Shown: positions 20,197 to 29,534 of the stretch, piece after piece
Layout of the letters: every line of letters starts with the position of its first letter
How positions within the stretch are numbered: the first letter of the stretch is position 1
NCBI RefSeq assembly: GCF_011302915.1
Contig: NZ_CP049872.1
Location: 2,356,001-2,420,000, forward strand
Source: Thermomonas sp. HDW16
GTDB taxonomy: Bacteria > Pseudomonadota > Gammaproteobacteria > Xanthomonadales > Xanthomonadaceae
DNA: 64,000 nucleotides
Direction: 5' to 3'
Translations under genes and position numbers: made by a program
Notes under the pieces: model-generated
What the model was told of the DNA's origin: nothing
Seen by the model: only the letters and a program-made list of their open reading frames with translations
The model's database searches: none

Positions 20197-20388
20197 TTAG
20201 TCCTCGACCTTGACCAGGTAGTGGAGCTGGTTGATCAGGCCGCGCACTTGCGGGCTGTCCTTCAGCGTACGGACGCTATTGAGCTTGCCCAGGCCCAACG
20301 CCTTCACCGACAGGCGGTGACGGGACTGGGTGCCGCGCAGGCCCTTGACCAGGCGCACGGTGACCGTGCCGGATTCATTCTTAGCCAT
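20197..20388 (-). CDS. rpmD: 50S ribosomal protein uL30
   Basis: 63 residues. Small 50S protein with the two-helix, three-strand L30 fold; [30 protein letters not shown] is diagnostic. Start 20388 (MAKNESG) overlaps the rpsE stop by 8 bp, so it is likely translated by coupling. An in-frame upstream start lies inside rpsE and is rejected. Confidence 0.96.
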   Translation of the reverse strand: MAKNESGTVTVRLVKGLRGTQSRHRLSVKALGLGKLNSVRTLKDSPQVRGLINQLHYLVKVED

Positions 20389-20920
20389 GGACGATGTCCT
20401 CCACCTTCTTGCCGCGCTTGGCCGCGATCTTGGCCGGCGAATGCACCGACTCCAGGCCACGGATCGTGGCGCGCACCAGGTTGATCGGGTTGCGCGAACC
20501 GGTGGCCTTCGCCAACACGTTCTTTACGCCCACCGCTTCCAGCACGGCGCGCATCGCGCCACCGGCGATCACGCCAGTACCCTCGGAAGCCGGCTTCATG
20601 AAGACGCTGGCTGCACCGTGGTTGGCCTTGATCTGGTGGAACAAGGTGCCGTTGTTGAGGTCGACGGTGCTCATGCCCTTGCGAGCCTGCTCCATCGACT
20701 TCTGGATGGCGACCGGCACTTCGCGCGCCTTGCCATAGCCCATGCCGATGCGGCCGGCGCCGTCGCCCACCACCGTCAGCGCGGTGAAGGTGAACTGGCG
20801 ACCGCCCTTGACCGTCTTGCTGACGCGGTTGACCGCGATCAGCTTCTCGATCATGCCGTCATCGACTTTTTCCTCGCGGGGACCACGATCGCGGCCGCGG
20901 GATTCGCGTTGTTCTGCCAT
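20381..20920 (-). CDS. rpsE: 30S ribosomal protein uS5
   Basis: 179 residues (167 in E. coli). Contributes to decoding accuracy and mRNA helicase activity. An extended N-terminus rich in Arg/Glu ([17 protein letters not shown]) precedes the dsRNA-binding domain with [20 protein letters not shown] and the C-terminal [19 protein letters not shown]. Start 20920 is chosen by homology-like N-terminus. The spacer to rplR is 169 bp, wide for this operon. Confidence 0.97.
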   Translation of the reverse strand: MAEQRESRGRDRGPREEKVDDGMIEKLIAVNRVSKTVKGGRQFTFTALTVVGDGAGRIGMGYGKAREVPVAIQKSMEQARKGMSTVDLNNGTLFHQIKANHGAASVFMKPASEGTGVIAGGAMRAVLEAVGVKNVLAKATGSRNPINLVRATIRGLESVHSPAKIAAKRGKKVEDIVHG

Positions 20921-21017
20921 TTTCGATATCTCTTGAATTGAAGGAATTTGCGGCGTTGCCGCTTGTAGTTGTGGGTTACCGCGGATGTTCCGCCATGGCC
21001 GCAACCGGCACTGGCGT

Positions 21018-21078
21018 CCGATGCACCTTGCATCGGCAAGCAATCAATCCGTTCGATGGAATGGGGCCGAAACCCCAT
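21018..21078 (-). repeat. Two hairpins in the rplR-rpsE spacer
   Basis: A perfect 8-bp stem (21018-21025 with 21029-21036, 3-nt loop) and a 6-bp stem (21061-21066 with 21073-21078) lie in the 169-bp gap. Neither has a T-run. The second directly follows the rplR stop region. Confidence 0.5.
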
Positions 21079-21089
21079 GCCATCAAGGC

Positions 21090-21446
21090 TTAGAACTGCA
21101 AGCCGCCTTCGCGCGCGGCATCGGCCAGCGCCTTGATGCGGCCGTGGTAGCGGTAGCCCGAGCGGTCGAACGCGACCTTCTCGATGCCCGCGGCCTTGGC
21201 GCGCTCGGCGATCACCTGGCCCACCTTGGCGGCGGCTTCGGCGTTCTTGCCATTCTTCAGGCCGGACATCACGTCGGCCTGCACGGTGGAGGCCGAAGCC
21301 AGCACCTTGGCGCCATCGGCGGTGAACAGTTGGGCGTACAGGTGCTGGCCCGTGCGCAGCACGGTCAGGCGCGGCACGCCGAGATTGCGGATGTGCGCGC
21401 GGGTGGACTTGGCGCGGCGCAGGCGGGCGGTGTTCTTGATGCTCAT
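21090..21446 (-). CDS. rplR: 50S ribosomal protein uL18
   Basis: 118 residues. Binds 5S rRNA with uL5. Core segments [42 protein letters not shown] and the C-terminal [26 protein letters not shown] are typical. AGGAA precedes the ATG at 21446; an upstream in-frame start at 21479 is rejected. Confidence 0.97.
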   Translation of the reverse strand: MSIKNTARLRRAKSTRAHIRNLGVPRLTVLRTGQHLYAQLFTADGAKVLASASTVQADVMSGLKNGKNAEAAAKVGQVIAERAKAAGIEKVAFDRSGYRYHGRIKALADAAREGGLQF

Positions 21447-21490
21447 GATCTGGTTCCTCGAAGCTGAAGGCGCGTGCATCCCTTGCGGGA

Positions 21491-22018
21491 TTACGCCTTC
21501 TTGGCTTCCTTGCGGATGATGACTTCGCCGGCGTACTTCACACCCTTGCCCTTGTAGGGCTCCGGCGGGCGGTAGCCACGGATCTTGGCGGCGACTTCGC
21601 CGACGCGCTGCTTGTCGGCACCGGCGACCACGATCTCGGTCTGGGTCGGGGTGCTGATGGTGATGCCTTCCGGCGCCGGGAACAGGATCGGATGCGAGAA
21701 CCCGAGCGACAGGTTCAGGTCCTTGCCCTGCATGGCAGCACGGTAGCCGACGCCGACCAGCTCGAGCTTGCGCTCGAAGCCTTCAGACACGCCCTTCACC
21801 ATGTTGGCGACGATGGCGCGCAGGGTGCCGGTCAGCGGCACCAGCGAGGCGTCGTTGGCGGACAGCAGCGCATTGCCGTCTTCGATCTTGACTTCGATAC
21901 CGGCCGGCTTCGGCACGCTCAGGGTGCCCTTCGGGCCCTTCACGCTGATCGAATCCGCCTGGACGTTGAGCTCGACACCCTTGGCAAGGGCAACCGGCTT
22001 CTTGGCAACTCGGGACAT
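21491..22018 (-). CDS. rplF: 50S ribosomal protein uL6
   Basis: 175 residues. Two tandem RNA-binding domains near the sarcin-ricin loop and factor-binding site. [18 protein letters not shown] opens it; the C-terminal signature [20 protein letters not shown] is diagnostic. Start 22018 by homology-like N-terminus; 13 bp follow rpsH. Confidence 0.97.
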   Translation of the reverse strand: MSRVAKKPVALAKGVELNVQADSISVKGPKGTLSVPKPAGIEVKIEDGNALLSANDASLVPLTGTLRAIVANMVKGVSEGFERKLELVGVGYRAAMQGKDLNLSLGFSHPILFPAPEGITISTPTQTEIVVAGADKQRVGEVAAKIRGYRPPEPYKGKGVKYAGEVIIRKEAKKA

Positions 22019-22031
22019 GGTCGTTACTCCC

Positions 22032-22427
22032 TTAAGCCACGATGCACAGGACTTCACCGCCGACGCCCTGCTGGCGCGCCTGCGTGTCGGTCATGATGCC
22101 CTTGGAGGTGGAAATGATGGCGACGCCCAGGCCGTTGAGGACCTTCGGCAGCGCGTCCTTGCCGCGGTAGTTGCGCAGGCCCGAGCGCGACACGCGCTTC
22201 AGGGTCTCGATCACCGGCTTGCCCTCGTAGTACTTCAGGGCGATTTCGAGTTCGGCCTTGGCGCCGAGCTGGGTGACGCGCGCGTCGGCGATGTAGCCCT
22301 CGCCCTTGAGGACGTTGGCGATCGCGACCTTGGTCTTGGAGGACGGCATCTTCACCGTCTGCTTGCCAACCGCTGCCGCATTCTTGATGCGGACCAGCAT
22401 GTCGGCGATGGGATCAGTCATGCTCAT
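22032..22427 (-). CDS. rpsH: 30S ribosomal protein uS8
   Basis: 131 residues. Binds 16S helix 21; in E. coli it represses the spc operon at the rplE leader. Seen: [47 protein letters not shown] and a C-terminal GGEVLCIVA. Start at 22427 (MSMTDPIAD) lies 6 nt after AGGAA, preferred over 22421. Separated from rpsN by 176 bp. Confidence 0.96.
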   Translation of the reverse strand: MSMTDPIADMLVRIKNAAAVGKQTVKMPSSKTKVAIANVLKGEGYIADARVTQLGAKAELEIALKYYEGKPVIETLKRVSRSGLRNYRGKDALPKVLNGLGVAIISTSKGIMTDTQARQQGVGGEVLCIVA

Positions 22428-22527
22428 GGATGGTTCCTGATGAGTGCACCGATATCCGCTTTCGCGAAAATCTGTCTTTGGTTGTGGACGCCCGCGGACG
22501 AACCGCACGACGCTTGTCTCGGCCGAA

Positions 22528-22547
22528 GGCCCGCATCGCTGCGGGCC
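22528..22547 (-). repeat. GCGA-tetraloop hairpin in the rpsN-rpsH spacer
   Basis: A perfect 8-bp GC stem (22528-22535 with 22540-22547). In the transcript the loop reads GCGA, a GNRA tetraloop. No T-run. A second 6-bp hairpin (aggcgg/ccgcct) lies nearby at about 22570-22585. Confidence 0.6.
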
Positions 22548-22603
22548 CCGGTCTATCCTGCCGATTCAAGGCGGGAAGCCGCCTAGTATGACAGGGTTTT
22601 CGT

Positions 22604-22909
22604 TTACCAGCTAGCCTTGCGCAGGCCCGGGACGTCGCCGTTCATCGTCGCCTTGCGCAGCGCGTTGCGGCCCAGGCCGAACTTGCTGTACACGGCGCGC
22701 GGACGACCGGTCAGGACGCAACGCGTGGTCTGGCGGCTCGGCGAGGAATCGCGCGGCAGCTTCTGCAGCTTGACCGCCGCGTCCATCTTCTCCTCGTAGG
22801 ACGCGTCCTGGCTGGAGATGATCTTCTTCAGCGCGTCGCGCTTGGCGCCGTGCTGCTTGGCAAGCTTGGCGCGCTTGGCCTCGCGGTTCACCATCGAAGT
22901 CTTGGCCAT
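22604..22909 (-). CDS. rpsN: 30S ribosomal protein uS14
   Basis: 101 residues, the long zinc-independent (C-minus) form: only one Cys ([11 protein letters not shown]) and no CxxC pairs. Helps assemble the 30S head. [19 protein letters not shown] opens it and [20 protein letters not shown] closes it, both typical. It lies 10 bp after rplE. Confidence 0.97.
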   Translation of the reverse strand: MAKTSMVNREAKRAKLAKQHGAKRDALKKIISSQDASYEEKMDAAVKLQKLPRDSSPSRQTTRCVLTGRPRAVYSKFGLGRNALRKATMNGDVPGLRKASW

Positions 22910-22919
22910 ATGTCTTGCC

Positions 22920-23462
22920 TCAGTTGCGGAACGGGAAGCGGAAGGCCTCGAGCAGGGCCTTGGCCTCGGCATCGGTCTTCGCGGTGGTGGTGATGGCGAT
23001 GTCCATGCCGCGCATCGCGTCGACGGCGTCGAAATCGATCTCCGGGAAGATGATCTGTTCCTTCACGCCCATGTTGTAGTTGCCACGGCCGTCGAACGAA
23101 CGACCCGACACGCCGCGGAAGTCACGCACGCGCGGCAGCGAGATGTTGATCAGGCGGTCCAGGAACTCGTACATCTTGGCGCGGCGCAGGGTCACCTTGG
23201 CGCCGATCGGCCAGCCGTCGCGGATCTTGAACGAAGCCACCGAGACGCGCGACTTGGTGACCTGCGGCTTCTGGCCGGAGATCTTGGCCATGTCGGCCAC
23301 CGCGTTCTCGAGGATCTTCTTGTTGGTCGCCGCCTCGCCCACGCCCATGTTCAGGGTGATCTTGGTCAGCTTCGGCACTTCCATCGGATTGGTGTAGCCG
23401 AACTGCTTCATCAGCTTCGGCACCACTTCGTCCTTGTAGAACTTTTCCAGACGGGTATTCAT
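22920..23462 (-). CDS. rplE: 50S ribosomal protein uL5
   Basis: 180 residues. Binds 5S rRNA and contacts P-site t[24 protein letters not shown] and [30 protein letters not shown] are diagnostic. The E. coli homologue's leader is the S8 repression site; here the rplX-rplE junction overlaps by only 2 bp of spacing, leaving little room for an equivalent operator. Confidence 0.97.
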   Translation of the reverse strand: MNTRLEKFYKDEVVPKLMKQFGYTNPMEVPKLTKITLNMGVGEAATNKKILENAVADMAKISGQKPQVTKSRVSVASFKIRDGWPIGAKVTLRRAKMYEFLDRLINISLPRVRDFRGVSGRSFDGRGNYNMGVKEQIIFPEIDFDAVDAMRGMDIAITTTAKTDAEAKALLEAFRFPFRN

Positions 23463-23464
23463 GG

Positions 23465-23779
23465 TCAGATCGCCTCACCGTTGGAGCGGAACACGCGCAG
23501 GCGCTTTCCATTCTCCAGGATCTTGGTGGCAACGCGTTCGCCCTTGCCCGTCGCCGGGTTGAGCAGCATCACGTTGGAAATGTGGATCGACGCCTCGCGC
23601 TCGATCAGCCCGCCGGACTGGCCGGCCTGCGGATTCGGCTTGGTGGCGCGCTTGACCAGGTTCAGGTTGGAGACGTACACGCGCTCGCCATCGATGCGCA
23701 GCACTTCGCCGGTCTGACCCTTGATCTTCTTGTTGCCGGTGGTGACCACGACCTGGTCACCCTTCTTGATACGGTTCAT
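23465..23779 (-). CDS. rplX: 50S ribosomal protein uL24
   Basis: 104 residues. Assembly initiator of the 50S subunit, KOW-motif protein. The KOW region [21 protein letters not shown] is at about residues 7-27; the family C-terminal fold follows with [19 protein letters not shown]. Lies 17 bp after rplN. Confidence 0.97.
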   Translation of the reverse strand: MNRIKKGDQVVVTTGNKKIKGQTGEVLRIDGERVYVSNLNLVKRATKPNPQAGQSGGLIEREASIHISNVMLLNPATGKGERVATKILENGKRLRVFRSNGEAI

Positions 23780-23796
23780 GTCTTAGTCCTCTCCGC

Positions 23797-24165
23797 TCAC
23801 AGCACTTCGGGGGCGAGCGAGACGATCTTCATGAACTTCTCGGAGCGCAGTTCGCGCGTCACCGGCCCGAAGATGCGGGTGCCGATCGGTTCATGCTTGT
23901 TGTTCAACAGGACAGCGGCGTTGCCGTCGAAGCGGATCAACGAACCGTCGGCGCGACGCACACCCTTGCGGGTACGCACCACGACGGCGTCGTAGACGTC
24001 GCCCTTCTTCACCTTGCCGCGCGGGATCGCGTCTTTCACCGACACCTTGATGATGTCGCCGATGCCGGCGTAACGGCGCTTGGAGCCGCCGAGCACCTTG
24101 ATGCACATCAGCTCCTTGGCACCGGAGTTGTCCGCAACGTCGAGAAAGCTCTGCATCTGGATCAT
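23797..24165 (-). CDS. rplN: 50S ribosomal protein uL14
   Basis: 122 residues. Lies at the subunit interface, binding 23S rRNA and contacting bL19. [33 protein letters not shown] is the strict bacterial L14 signature, and [23 protein letters not shown] the C-terminus. Confidence 0.98.
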   Translation of the reverse strand: MIQMQSFLDVADNSGAKELMCIKVLGGSKRRYAGIGDIIKVSVKDAIPRGKVKKGDVYDAVVVRTRKGVRRADGSLIRFDGNAAVLLNNKHEPIGTRIFGPVTRELRSEKFMKIVSLAPEVL

Positions 24166-24177
24166 GGCTGTCTCTCC

Positions 24178-24441
24178 TTACTCGGCCGCACGCGCGATGA
24201 TTTCCACCACGCGCCAGTTCTTGGTCTTGGACATCGGCGCGCACTCGGCGATGCGCACGACATCGCCTTCGTTGCAGGCGTTGTCGGCGTCATGCGCGTG
24301 GAGCTTGGTCGAGCGACGCAGGTACTTGCCGTACAGCGCGTGCTTGACCTGGCGCTCGACGAGCACGGTGACGGTCTTGTCCATCTTGTTGCTGACGACG
24401 CGGCCATCGACCGTGTGCAGCTTCTTGGTTTGTTCAGTCAT
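24178..24441 (-). CDS. rpsQ: 30S ribosomal protein uS17
   Basis: 87 residues. Primary 16S rRNA binder with an OB fold. [38 protein letters not shown] is diagnostic, and [23 protein letters not shown] matches the C-terminal strands. Twelve bp each side to neighbours. Confidence 0.97.
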   Translation of the reverse strand: MTEQTKKLHTVDGRVVSNKMDKTVTVLVERQVKHALYGKYLRRSTKLHAHDADNACNEGDVVRIAECAPMSKTKNWRVVEIIARAAE

Positions 24442-24453
24442 TTCGGCTGTCCC

Positions 24454-24639
24454 TTACTTCTTCGCACCGAGCAGCGTGTTGACGCGAGCGATCTCGCGGC
24501 GCACGCGGCGGGCTTCGTGGGTCTTGGCGAGCTGACCAGTGGCCTTCTGCATGCGCAGCGCAAAGCGCTCCTTCTGCAGTTCGACCAGGTGGGCCTGGAG
24601 CTCGTCCGCCGACTTCTGACGCAGTTGCTTGAGTTCCAT
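24454..24639 (-). CDS. rpmC: 50S ribosomal protein uL29
   Basis: 61 residues. Two-helix protein at the tunnel exit, docking site region for SRP and trigger factor with uL23. [32 protein letters not shown] is typical. Its ATG shares one base with the rplP stop (TGATG), indicating translational coupling. Confidence 0.97.
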   Translation of the reverse strand: MELKQLRQKSADELQAHLVELQKERFALRMQKATGQLAKTHEARRVRREIARVNTLLGAKK

Positions 24640-25052
24640 CAGCGCACCGTCCGGGTCACGAAAGTGGTGGTGACCGAGAGCTTGGCGGCGGCCAGGCGGA
24701 ACGCTTCGCGTGCCGTGGTTTCGTCGACGCCCTCGATTTCATAGATCATGCGGCCGGGCTGGATCTGCGCGACCCAGTACTCCACGTTGCCCTTGCCGGA
24801 GCCCATGCGGACTTCGATCGGCTTCTTGGTGATCGGCTTGTCGGGGAACACGCGGATCCACATCTTGCCGCCACGCTTCACGTAACGGCTGATGGAACGA
24901 CGCGCGGCCTCGATCTGGCGCGCGGTCAACTGGCCGTGCGCGGTCGCCTTCAGGCCGAACTCGCCGAAGCTGACGGCATTGCCGCTCCAGCTCAGGCCTT
25001 CGTTCCGGCCCTTGTGCTGCTTGCGATATTTGGTTCGCTTGGGTTGCAACAT
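24639..25052 (-). CDS. rplP: 50S ribosomal protein uL16
   Basis: 137 residues. Organises the A-site region of the 50[20 protein letters not shown] starts it; [29 protein letters not shown] and the essential-loop [26 protein letters not shown] are present. Ends overlapping rpmC by one base. Confidence 0.98.
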   Translation of the reverse strand: MLQPKRTKYRKQHKGRNEGLSWSGNAVSFGEFGLKATAHGQLTARQIEAARRSISRYVKRGGKMWIRVFPDKPITKKPIEVRMGSGKGNVEYWVAQIQPGRMIYEIEGVDETTAREAFRLAAAKLSVTTTFVTRTVR

Positions 25053-25055
25053 GAC

Positions 25056-25796
25056 TTAGTCCCTCGCTTCACGGTCGCGGCGCGGGCCGCGCGGACGTTC
25101 GCGGTCGCCACGATCATTGCGATCGTTGCGCGGCGTGTCGTCCTGCTTTTCCTGGCCAACCTGGGAGAAATCGAAGATCTCGCCCTTGTAGACCCACACC
25201 TTGATGCCGATGATCCCGTACGTGGTCTTCGCTTCGGCAAAGCCGTAGTCGATGTCCGCACGCAGGGTGTGCAACGGCACGCGGCCTTCGCGGTACCACT
25301 CCGAACGAGCGATTTCCGCACCGTTCAAGCGGCCACCGACGTTGACCTTGATGCCCAGCGCGCCGAGGCGCATCGCGTTGCCGACCGCACGCTTCATCGC
25401 GCGGCGGAACATGATGCGACGCTCCAGCTGCTGCGCGATCGACTCGGCGACCAGCTGCGCGTCAAGCTCCGGCTTGCGCACTTCCGTGACGTTGATGTGC
25501 GCCGGGACGCCCATCACATCGCTCACTTCCTTGCGCAGCTTCTCGATGTCCTCACCACGCTTGCCGATCACCACGCCCGGGCGGGCGGTGTGGATCGTCA
25601 CGCGGGCGTTGTTGGCCGGACGCTCGATCAGGATCTTGCTGATGCCCGCGGCGGCCAGCTTCTTGCGCAGCACCTCACGGACCTTGAGGTCGGCGGCGAG
25701 GAAGTCTGCGAAGTGCTTCTTGCCGGCGAACCACTTGGAATTCCAGTCCTTGGAAATGCCCAGGCGGATGCCGATCGGATTGACTTTATGACCCAT
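25056..25796 (-). CDS. rpsC: 30S ribosomal protein uS3
   Basis: 246 residues (233 in E. coli). Forms part of the mRNA entry helicase with uS4 and uS5. Type II KH domain with GXXG-type loop in [21 protein letters not shown]. The extra length is a charged C-terminal tail of about 25 residues made of Arg, Asp, Asn, Gly and Pro only (from about residue 221). Tails of this sort vary between Xanthomonadaceae and other groups. Confidence 0.97.
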   Translation of the reverse strand: MGHKVNPIGIRLGISKDWNSKWFAGKKHFADFLAADLKVREVLRKKLAAAGISKILIERPANNARVTIHTARPGVVIGKRGEDIEKLRKEVSDVMGVPAHINVTEVRKPELDAQLVAESIAQQLERRIMFRRAMKRAVGNAMRLGALGIKVNVGGRLNGAEIARSEWYREGRVPLHTLRADIDYGFAEAKTTYGIIGIKVWVYKGEIFDFSQVGQEKQDDTPRNDRNDRGDRERPRGPRRDREARD

Positions 25797-25798
25797 GA

Positions 25799-26134
25799 TT
25801 ACTTGCCCTCGCCCACGATCACGGTGATATGGCTGGTGCGCTTGGTGATGCGCGTGCCACGACCCTTCGCACGCGCCATGAAGCGCTTCAGCGAGGGACC
25901 TTCATCGACCATGATGGTCTTGACCTTGAGTGCATCGACGTCGGCGCCGTTGTTGTTCTCGGCATTGGCGATGGCGGACTCCACGACCTTGCGGATCATG
26001 GCGGCGGCCTTCTTGTCCGAGAACTTCAACAGGTTGACGGCGCGTTCGGCAGACAGGCCACGCACCTGGTCGGCGACCAGGCGAACCTTCTGGGCGGAGA
26101 TGCGCGCGCTGCGCAGGATTGCTTTCGCTTCCAT
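25799..26134 (-). CDS. rplV: 50S ribosomal protein uL22
   Basis: 111 residues. Its long beta-hairpin lines the exit tunnel and contacts macrolides; the hairpin region [25 protein letters not shown] is intact. Start: of two ATGs, 26134 (MEAKAIL) lies 6 nt after AAGGAG and is preferred to 26140, which has no spacing. No macrolide-resistance-like deletion in the loop is visible. Confidence 0.96.
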   Translation of the reverse strand: MEAKAILRSARISAQKVRLVADQVRGLSAERAVNLLKFSDKKAAAMIRKVVESAIANAENNNGADVDALKVKTIMVDEGPSLKRFMARAKGRGTRITKRTSHITVIVGEGK

Positions 26135-26144
26135 GGTCATCTCC

Positions 26145-26414
26145 TTACTTGCCCGACTTCTTGTCGCCGCCGTGACCCTTGAAGGTACGGGTCAGGGCGA
26201 ATTCGCCAAGCTTGTGGCCAACCATGTTCTCGTTGACCAGCACCGGGATGTGGTTCTTGCCATTGTGGATGGCGATGGTGAAACCGATCATTTCCGGCAA
26301 CACGGTCGAACGACGCGACCAGGTCTTGATCGGCTTCTTGCTGCTGCCCGCGGTCTCCACCTTCTTCTGCAGGTGGTGATCGATGAACGGGCCTTTCTTG
26401 AGTGAACGTGCCAT
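26145..26414 (-). CDS. rpsS: 30S ribosomal protein uS19
   Basis: 89 residues. Head protein forming a complex with uS13. [20 protein letters not shown] and [27 protein letters not shown] are strict signatures. Six bp follow rplB and ten precede rplV. Confidence 0.98.
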   Translation of the reverse strand: MARSLKKGPFIDHHLQKKVETAGSSKKPIKTWSRRSTVLPEMIGFTIAIHNGKNHIPVLVNENMVGHKLGEFALTRTFKGHGGDKKSGK

Positions 26415-26420
26415 TGCCGA

Positions 26421-27248
26421 TTAGCTCCTGCGGTCGCGCACGATGAACTGCTGCGTGCGCTTGTTCTTGCGGGTCTTGTAACCCTTGGTCGGCACGCCCC
26501 ACGGGGTGACCGGATGCGGATTACCCTGGCCAGCCTTGGCCTCACCACCGCCGTGCGGGTGGTCGACCGGGTTCATGGCGGCACCGCGGACGGTCGGCTT
26601 GACGCCGCGCCACCGCTTGGCACCAGCCTTGCCCAGCTTCTCGAGGTTGTGCTCGTCGTTGCCGACTTCGCCGATGGTGGCGCGGCAGTCGGCCGGCACC
26701 TTGCGCATCTCGCCCGAACGCAGGCGCAGCATCGCGTAGATGCCTTCGCGCGCGACCAGCTGGACGCCGGCACCGGCGGCACGCGCGATCTGCGCACCCT
26801 TGCCCGGCTTCATCTCGATGCAGTGCACGGTGGAACCGACCGGGATGTTGCGCAGCGGCAGGGTGTTGCCCGCCTTGATCGGCGCATCACGGCCCGCGAT
26901 CACCTGGTCGCCGGCCTTCAGGCCCTTCGGCGCGATGATGTAGCGGCGCTCACCGTCGACATAGCACAGCAACGCGATGTGCGCGGTGCGGTTCGGGTCG
27001 TATTCAATGCGTTCGACGCGGGCGGGGATGCCTTCCTTGTCGCGCTTGAAGTCGATGATGCGGTAGTGCTGCTTGTGGCCACCACCGATATGACGGGTGG
27101 TGATGCGGCCGTGGTGGTTGCGGCCGCCGCTATTGCTCTGCTTTTCGACCAGCGCCGCATGCGGCGCGCCCTTGTGCAGGCCGGGCGTCACCACGCGGAC
27201 CATCGAACGACGGCCGGGCGAGGTGGGTTTGAATGTCATCAATGCCAT
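26421..27248 (-). CDS. rplB: 50S ribosomal protein uL2
   Basis: 275 residues. Essential for subunit association and peptidyl transfer. The functional histidine segment [21 protein letters not shown] is intact, and [23 protein letters not shown] is typical. AGGAAC 6 nt before the ATG at 27248 fixes the start; a second ATG at 27239 is less well placed. Confidence 0.98.
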   Translation of the reverse strand: MALMTFKPTSPGRRSMVRVVTPGLHKGAPHAALVEKQSNSGGRNHHGRITTRHIGGGHKQHYRIIDFKRDKEGIPARVERIEYDPNRTAHIALLCYVDGERRYIIAPKGLKAGDQVIAGRDAPIKAGNTLPLRNIPVGSTVHCIEMKPGKGAQIARAAGAGVQLVAREGIYAMLRLRSGEMRKVPADCRATIGEVGNDEHNLEKLGKAGAKRWRGVKPTVRGAAMNPVDHPHGGGEAKAGQGNPHPVTPWGVPTKGYKTRKNKRTQQFIVRDRRS

Positions 27249-27259
27249 GGACTAGTTCC

Positions 27260-27559
27260 TCAGGCCGAGGCCGTCATCACGTCGATCGACTGGCCTTCGG
27301 CCAGCGTGACGTACGCCTTCTTCCAGTCGCTGCGGCGGCCCTGGCGATTCTTGAAGGCTTTGGCTTTGCCCTTCACGTTCACCACGTTCACTGCTTGGAC
27401 CTTGACGTCGAAGATCTTTTCCACGGCAGCCTTCACATCGGCCTTGGTGGCGGTCTTCGCGATTTCAAAGACGTATTGGTTGGAGACTTCCTGCAGGCGC
27501 GCGGTCTTTTCCGACACGCGCGGCGCACGAATCACTTCGTAAACATTGGCGGTGCTCAT
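27260..27559 (-). CDS. rplW: 50S ribosomal protein uL23
   Basis: 99 residues. Tunnel-exit protein, docking site for trigger factor and [49 protein letters not shown] is typical. GAGGAG lies 8 nt before the ATG at 27559, which overlaps the rplD stop (ATGA). Confidence 0.97.
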   Translation of the reverse strand: MSTANVYEVIRAPRVSEKTARLQEVSNQYVFEIAKTATKADVKAAVEKIFDVKVQAVNVVNVKGKAKAFKNRQGRRSDWKKAYVTLAEGQSIDVMTASA

Positions 27560-28158
27560 GCCAGCCACTCCTCGATCTTCTTGACGGCATCGGAGGTGAT
27601 GACGACGGTGTCGGCACCGACCAGCGCAACCGGGTCCAGGCCCTGCACGTCGCGGACCTGCACGTACGGCAGGTTGCGGGCGGACAGGTACACGTTCTCG
27701 GTCGCATCCTCGGTGACGATCAGCGGACGCCGACCGACGTTGAGGTCCTTCAACTTGGCAACCATGCCGTTGGTCTTCGGCGAATCCAGCTCGAAGCCTT
27801 CGACCACCAGCAAACGGTTCTGGCGGTTCAGCTCGGACAGGATCGCGGCGATGGCCGCACGGTACATCTTGCGGTTGACCTTCTGCGCGAAGCTGCGCGG
27901 CTTGGCCGCGAAGGTCACGCCACCGCCGACGAAGATCGGAGCCGTCAGCGCGCCATGACGCGCACCGCCGCCCTTCTGCTTCTTCGACTTCTTGGTGGTG
28001 CCATTGACTTCCGAACGGGTCTTCTGCGCCTTGGTACCGGCGCGACCGGCGTTGCGATAGGCAACGACCACCTGATGAACCAGGTCTTCGCTGAAATCGC
28101 GGCCGAACACGGCGTCGGACACCGACAGCGTCTTCCCGTTATTGATATTGAGTTCCAT
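27556..28158 (-). CDS. rplD: 50S ribosomal protein uL4
   Basis: 200 residues. Tunnel-lining protein and, in E. coli, the autogenous regulator of the S10 operon at transcription and translation. The extended loop [29 protein letters not shown] is present. The S10 leader upstream of rpsJ contains a terminator-like hairpin on which L4 could act (see 29239-29262). Confidence 0.97.
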   Translation of the reverse strand: MELNINNGKTLSVSDAVFGRDFSEDLVHQVVVAYRNAGRAGTKAQKTRSEVNGTTKKSKKQKGGGARHGALTAPIFVGGGVTFAAKPRSFAQKVNRKMYRAAIAAILSELNRQNRLLVVEGFELDSPKTNGMVAKLKDLNVGRRPLIVTEDATENVYLSARNLPYVQVRDVQGLDPVALVGADTVVITSDAVKKIEEWLA

Positions 28159-28160
28159 GA

Positions 28161-28817
28161 TCAGACTCCCTTGCTCGTCGGGCGCACGATCACATCGCCA
28201 CCCGGCGCACCCGGCACGGCACCGCGCACGGCGATCAGGCCGCGCTCGGCGTCGACCTTGACCACCTGCAGGTTCTGCGTGGTCTGGGTGACGGCACCCA
28301 TGTGACCGGACATCTTCTTGCCCGGGAACACGCGACCCGGCGTCTGGCGCTGGCCGATGGAGCCCGGCGAGCGGTGCGACAGCGAGTTACCGTGGGTGGC
28401 ATCACCCATGCGGAAGTTCCAGCGCTTGATCGTGCCCTGGAAGCCCTTGCCCTTGGTCACGCCCTGGACGTCGACGATCTGGCCTTCGCTGAAGATGTCG
28501 GCCTTGATCTCGCCGCCCACTTCATAGCCACCGATCTGGTCGGCTTCCACGCGCAGTTCCCACAGGCCGCGACCCGCTTCCACCTTGGCCTTGGCCAGGT
28601 GGCCGGTGGCCGGCTTGTTCAACAGCGAGGCGCGCTTCACGCCCGCGGTCACCTGCACGGCGGAGTAGCCGTCGGTTTCGACGGTCTTCACCTGGGTGAT
28701 GCGGTTCGGGGTTGCCTCGATCAGGGTCACCGGGATGGACTTGCCATCTTCGGTGAACATGCGGCTCATGCCGGCCTTGCGACCGACGATGCCGAGCGAA
28801 TACTTCTTCGCGCTCAT
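28161..28817 (-). CDS. rplC: 50S ribosomal protein uL3
   Basis: 218 residues. Early assembly protein reaching to the peptidyl transferase centre. The bacterial form [34 protein letters not shown] opens it; the loop [42 protein letters not shown] contains the Gln methylated in other bacteria. Two bp before rplD. Confidence 0.97.
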   Translation of the reverse strand: MSAKKYSLGIVGRKAGMSRMFTEDGKSIPVTLIEATPNRITQVKTVETDGYSAVQVTAGVKRASLLNKPATGHLAKAKVEAGRGLWELRVEADQIGGYEVGGEIKADIFSEGQIVDVQGVTKGKGFQGTIKRWNFRMGDATHGNSLSHRSPGSIGQRQTPGRVFPGKKMSGHMGAVTQTTQNLQVVKVDAERGLIAVRGAVPGAPGGDVIVRPTSKGV

Positions 28818-28827
28818 CGTTAAGTCC

Positions 28828-29139
<312 letters not shown>

Positions 29140-29238
29140 GGGAGGAATCCTTCGTATCTAAAGAGCGACAGGTGCGGCGGCTGGGTGCGCCGTACCCCGT
29201 GGAAACAACGGTGTTGCGATGGAGCGGATGAAACAAAA

Positions 29239-29262
29239 GGCGGGCCGGTTACCCGGTCCGCC
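29239..29262 (-). terminator. Attenuator-like intrinsic terminator in the S10 leader
   Basis: A 10-bp GC-rich stem (29239-29248 with 29253-29262, one G-U pair) with transcript loop GUAA (GNRA), followed on the minus strand by CTTTTGTTTC. It lies between the predicted promoter and rpsJ, the position of the E. coli L4-controlled attenuator. The sequence does not resemble the E. coli leader, so L4 control is inferred. Confidence 0.65.
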
Positions 29263-29429
29263 AGCGTGGGAATCCATGAACGCGCCGAAAGGCCCCGCCG
29301 AAGTGCTCCGGAAATCTCCGGAACGGACGAGGCCTTGCCACGCGACATCTCCCTGTCTGGCGAACACGAGGCGCTTCCTGCACCTCTTTTCGCTGTTCGC
29401 GGAAACTCACATCCCCGCGAAGGTCTTGC

Positions 29430-29459
29430 ATTCTAGCGGATTCAATCCAGCCAGCGCAA
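29430..29459 (-). promoter_or_regulatory. S10 operon promoter
   Basis: -10 TAGAAT at 29430-29435 and -35 TTGCGC at 29454-29459, spacer 18 bp. The start would be near 29423, giving a leader of about 285 nt before rpsJ. It lies just after the tuf1 hairpin and so can make S10 operon transcription independent of tuf1. Confidence 0.7.
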
Positions 29460-29497
29460 GCCCGAATCCACAATCTTTTTGCAATTCCCGGTAGAAC

Positions 29498-29521
29498 CGG
29501 CGGCCGATTGCTCGGCCGCCG
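29498..29521 (-). terminator. Perfect hairpin after tuf1 with GCAA tetraloop
   Basis: A perfect 10-bp GC stem (29498-29507 with 29512-29521) begins 14 bp after the tuf1 stop. The loop reads GCAA in the transcript. No adjacent T-run follows (GTTCTACC), so termination would be weak or the hairpin protects the tuf mRNA 3' end. Confidence 0.55.
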
Positions 29522-29534
29522 ATAACTTCTTGAA

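Larger units (their letters stand above)
29140..29534. other. tuf1-rpsJ spacer: tuf terminator-like hairpin, S10 promoter and leader
   Basis: 395 bp with no gene. In transcription order (minus strand) it holds a GCAA-tetraloop hairpin 14 bp after the tuf1 stop, a -35/-10 promoter, then a leader of about 285 nt that ends with an intrinsic-terminator-like attenuator about 90 nt before rpsJ. Confidence 0.75.
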
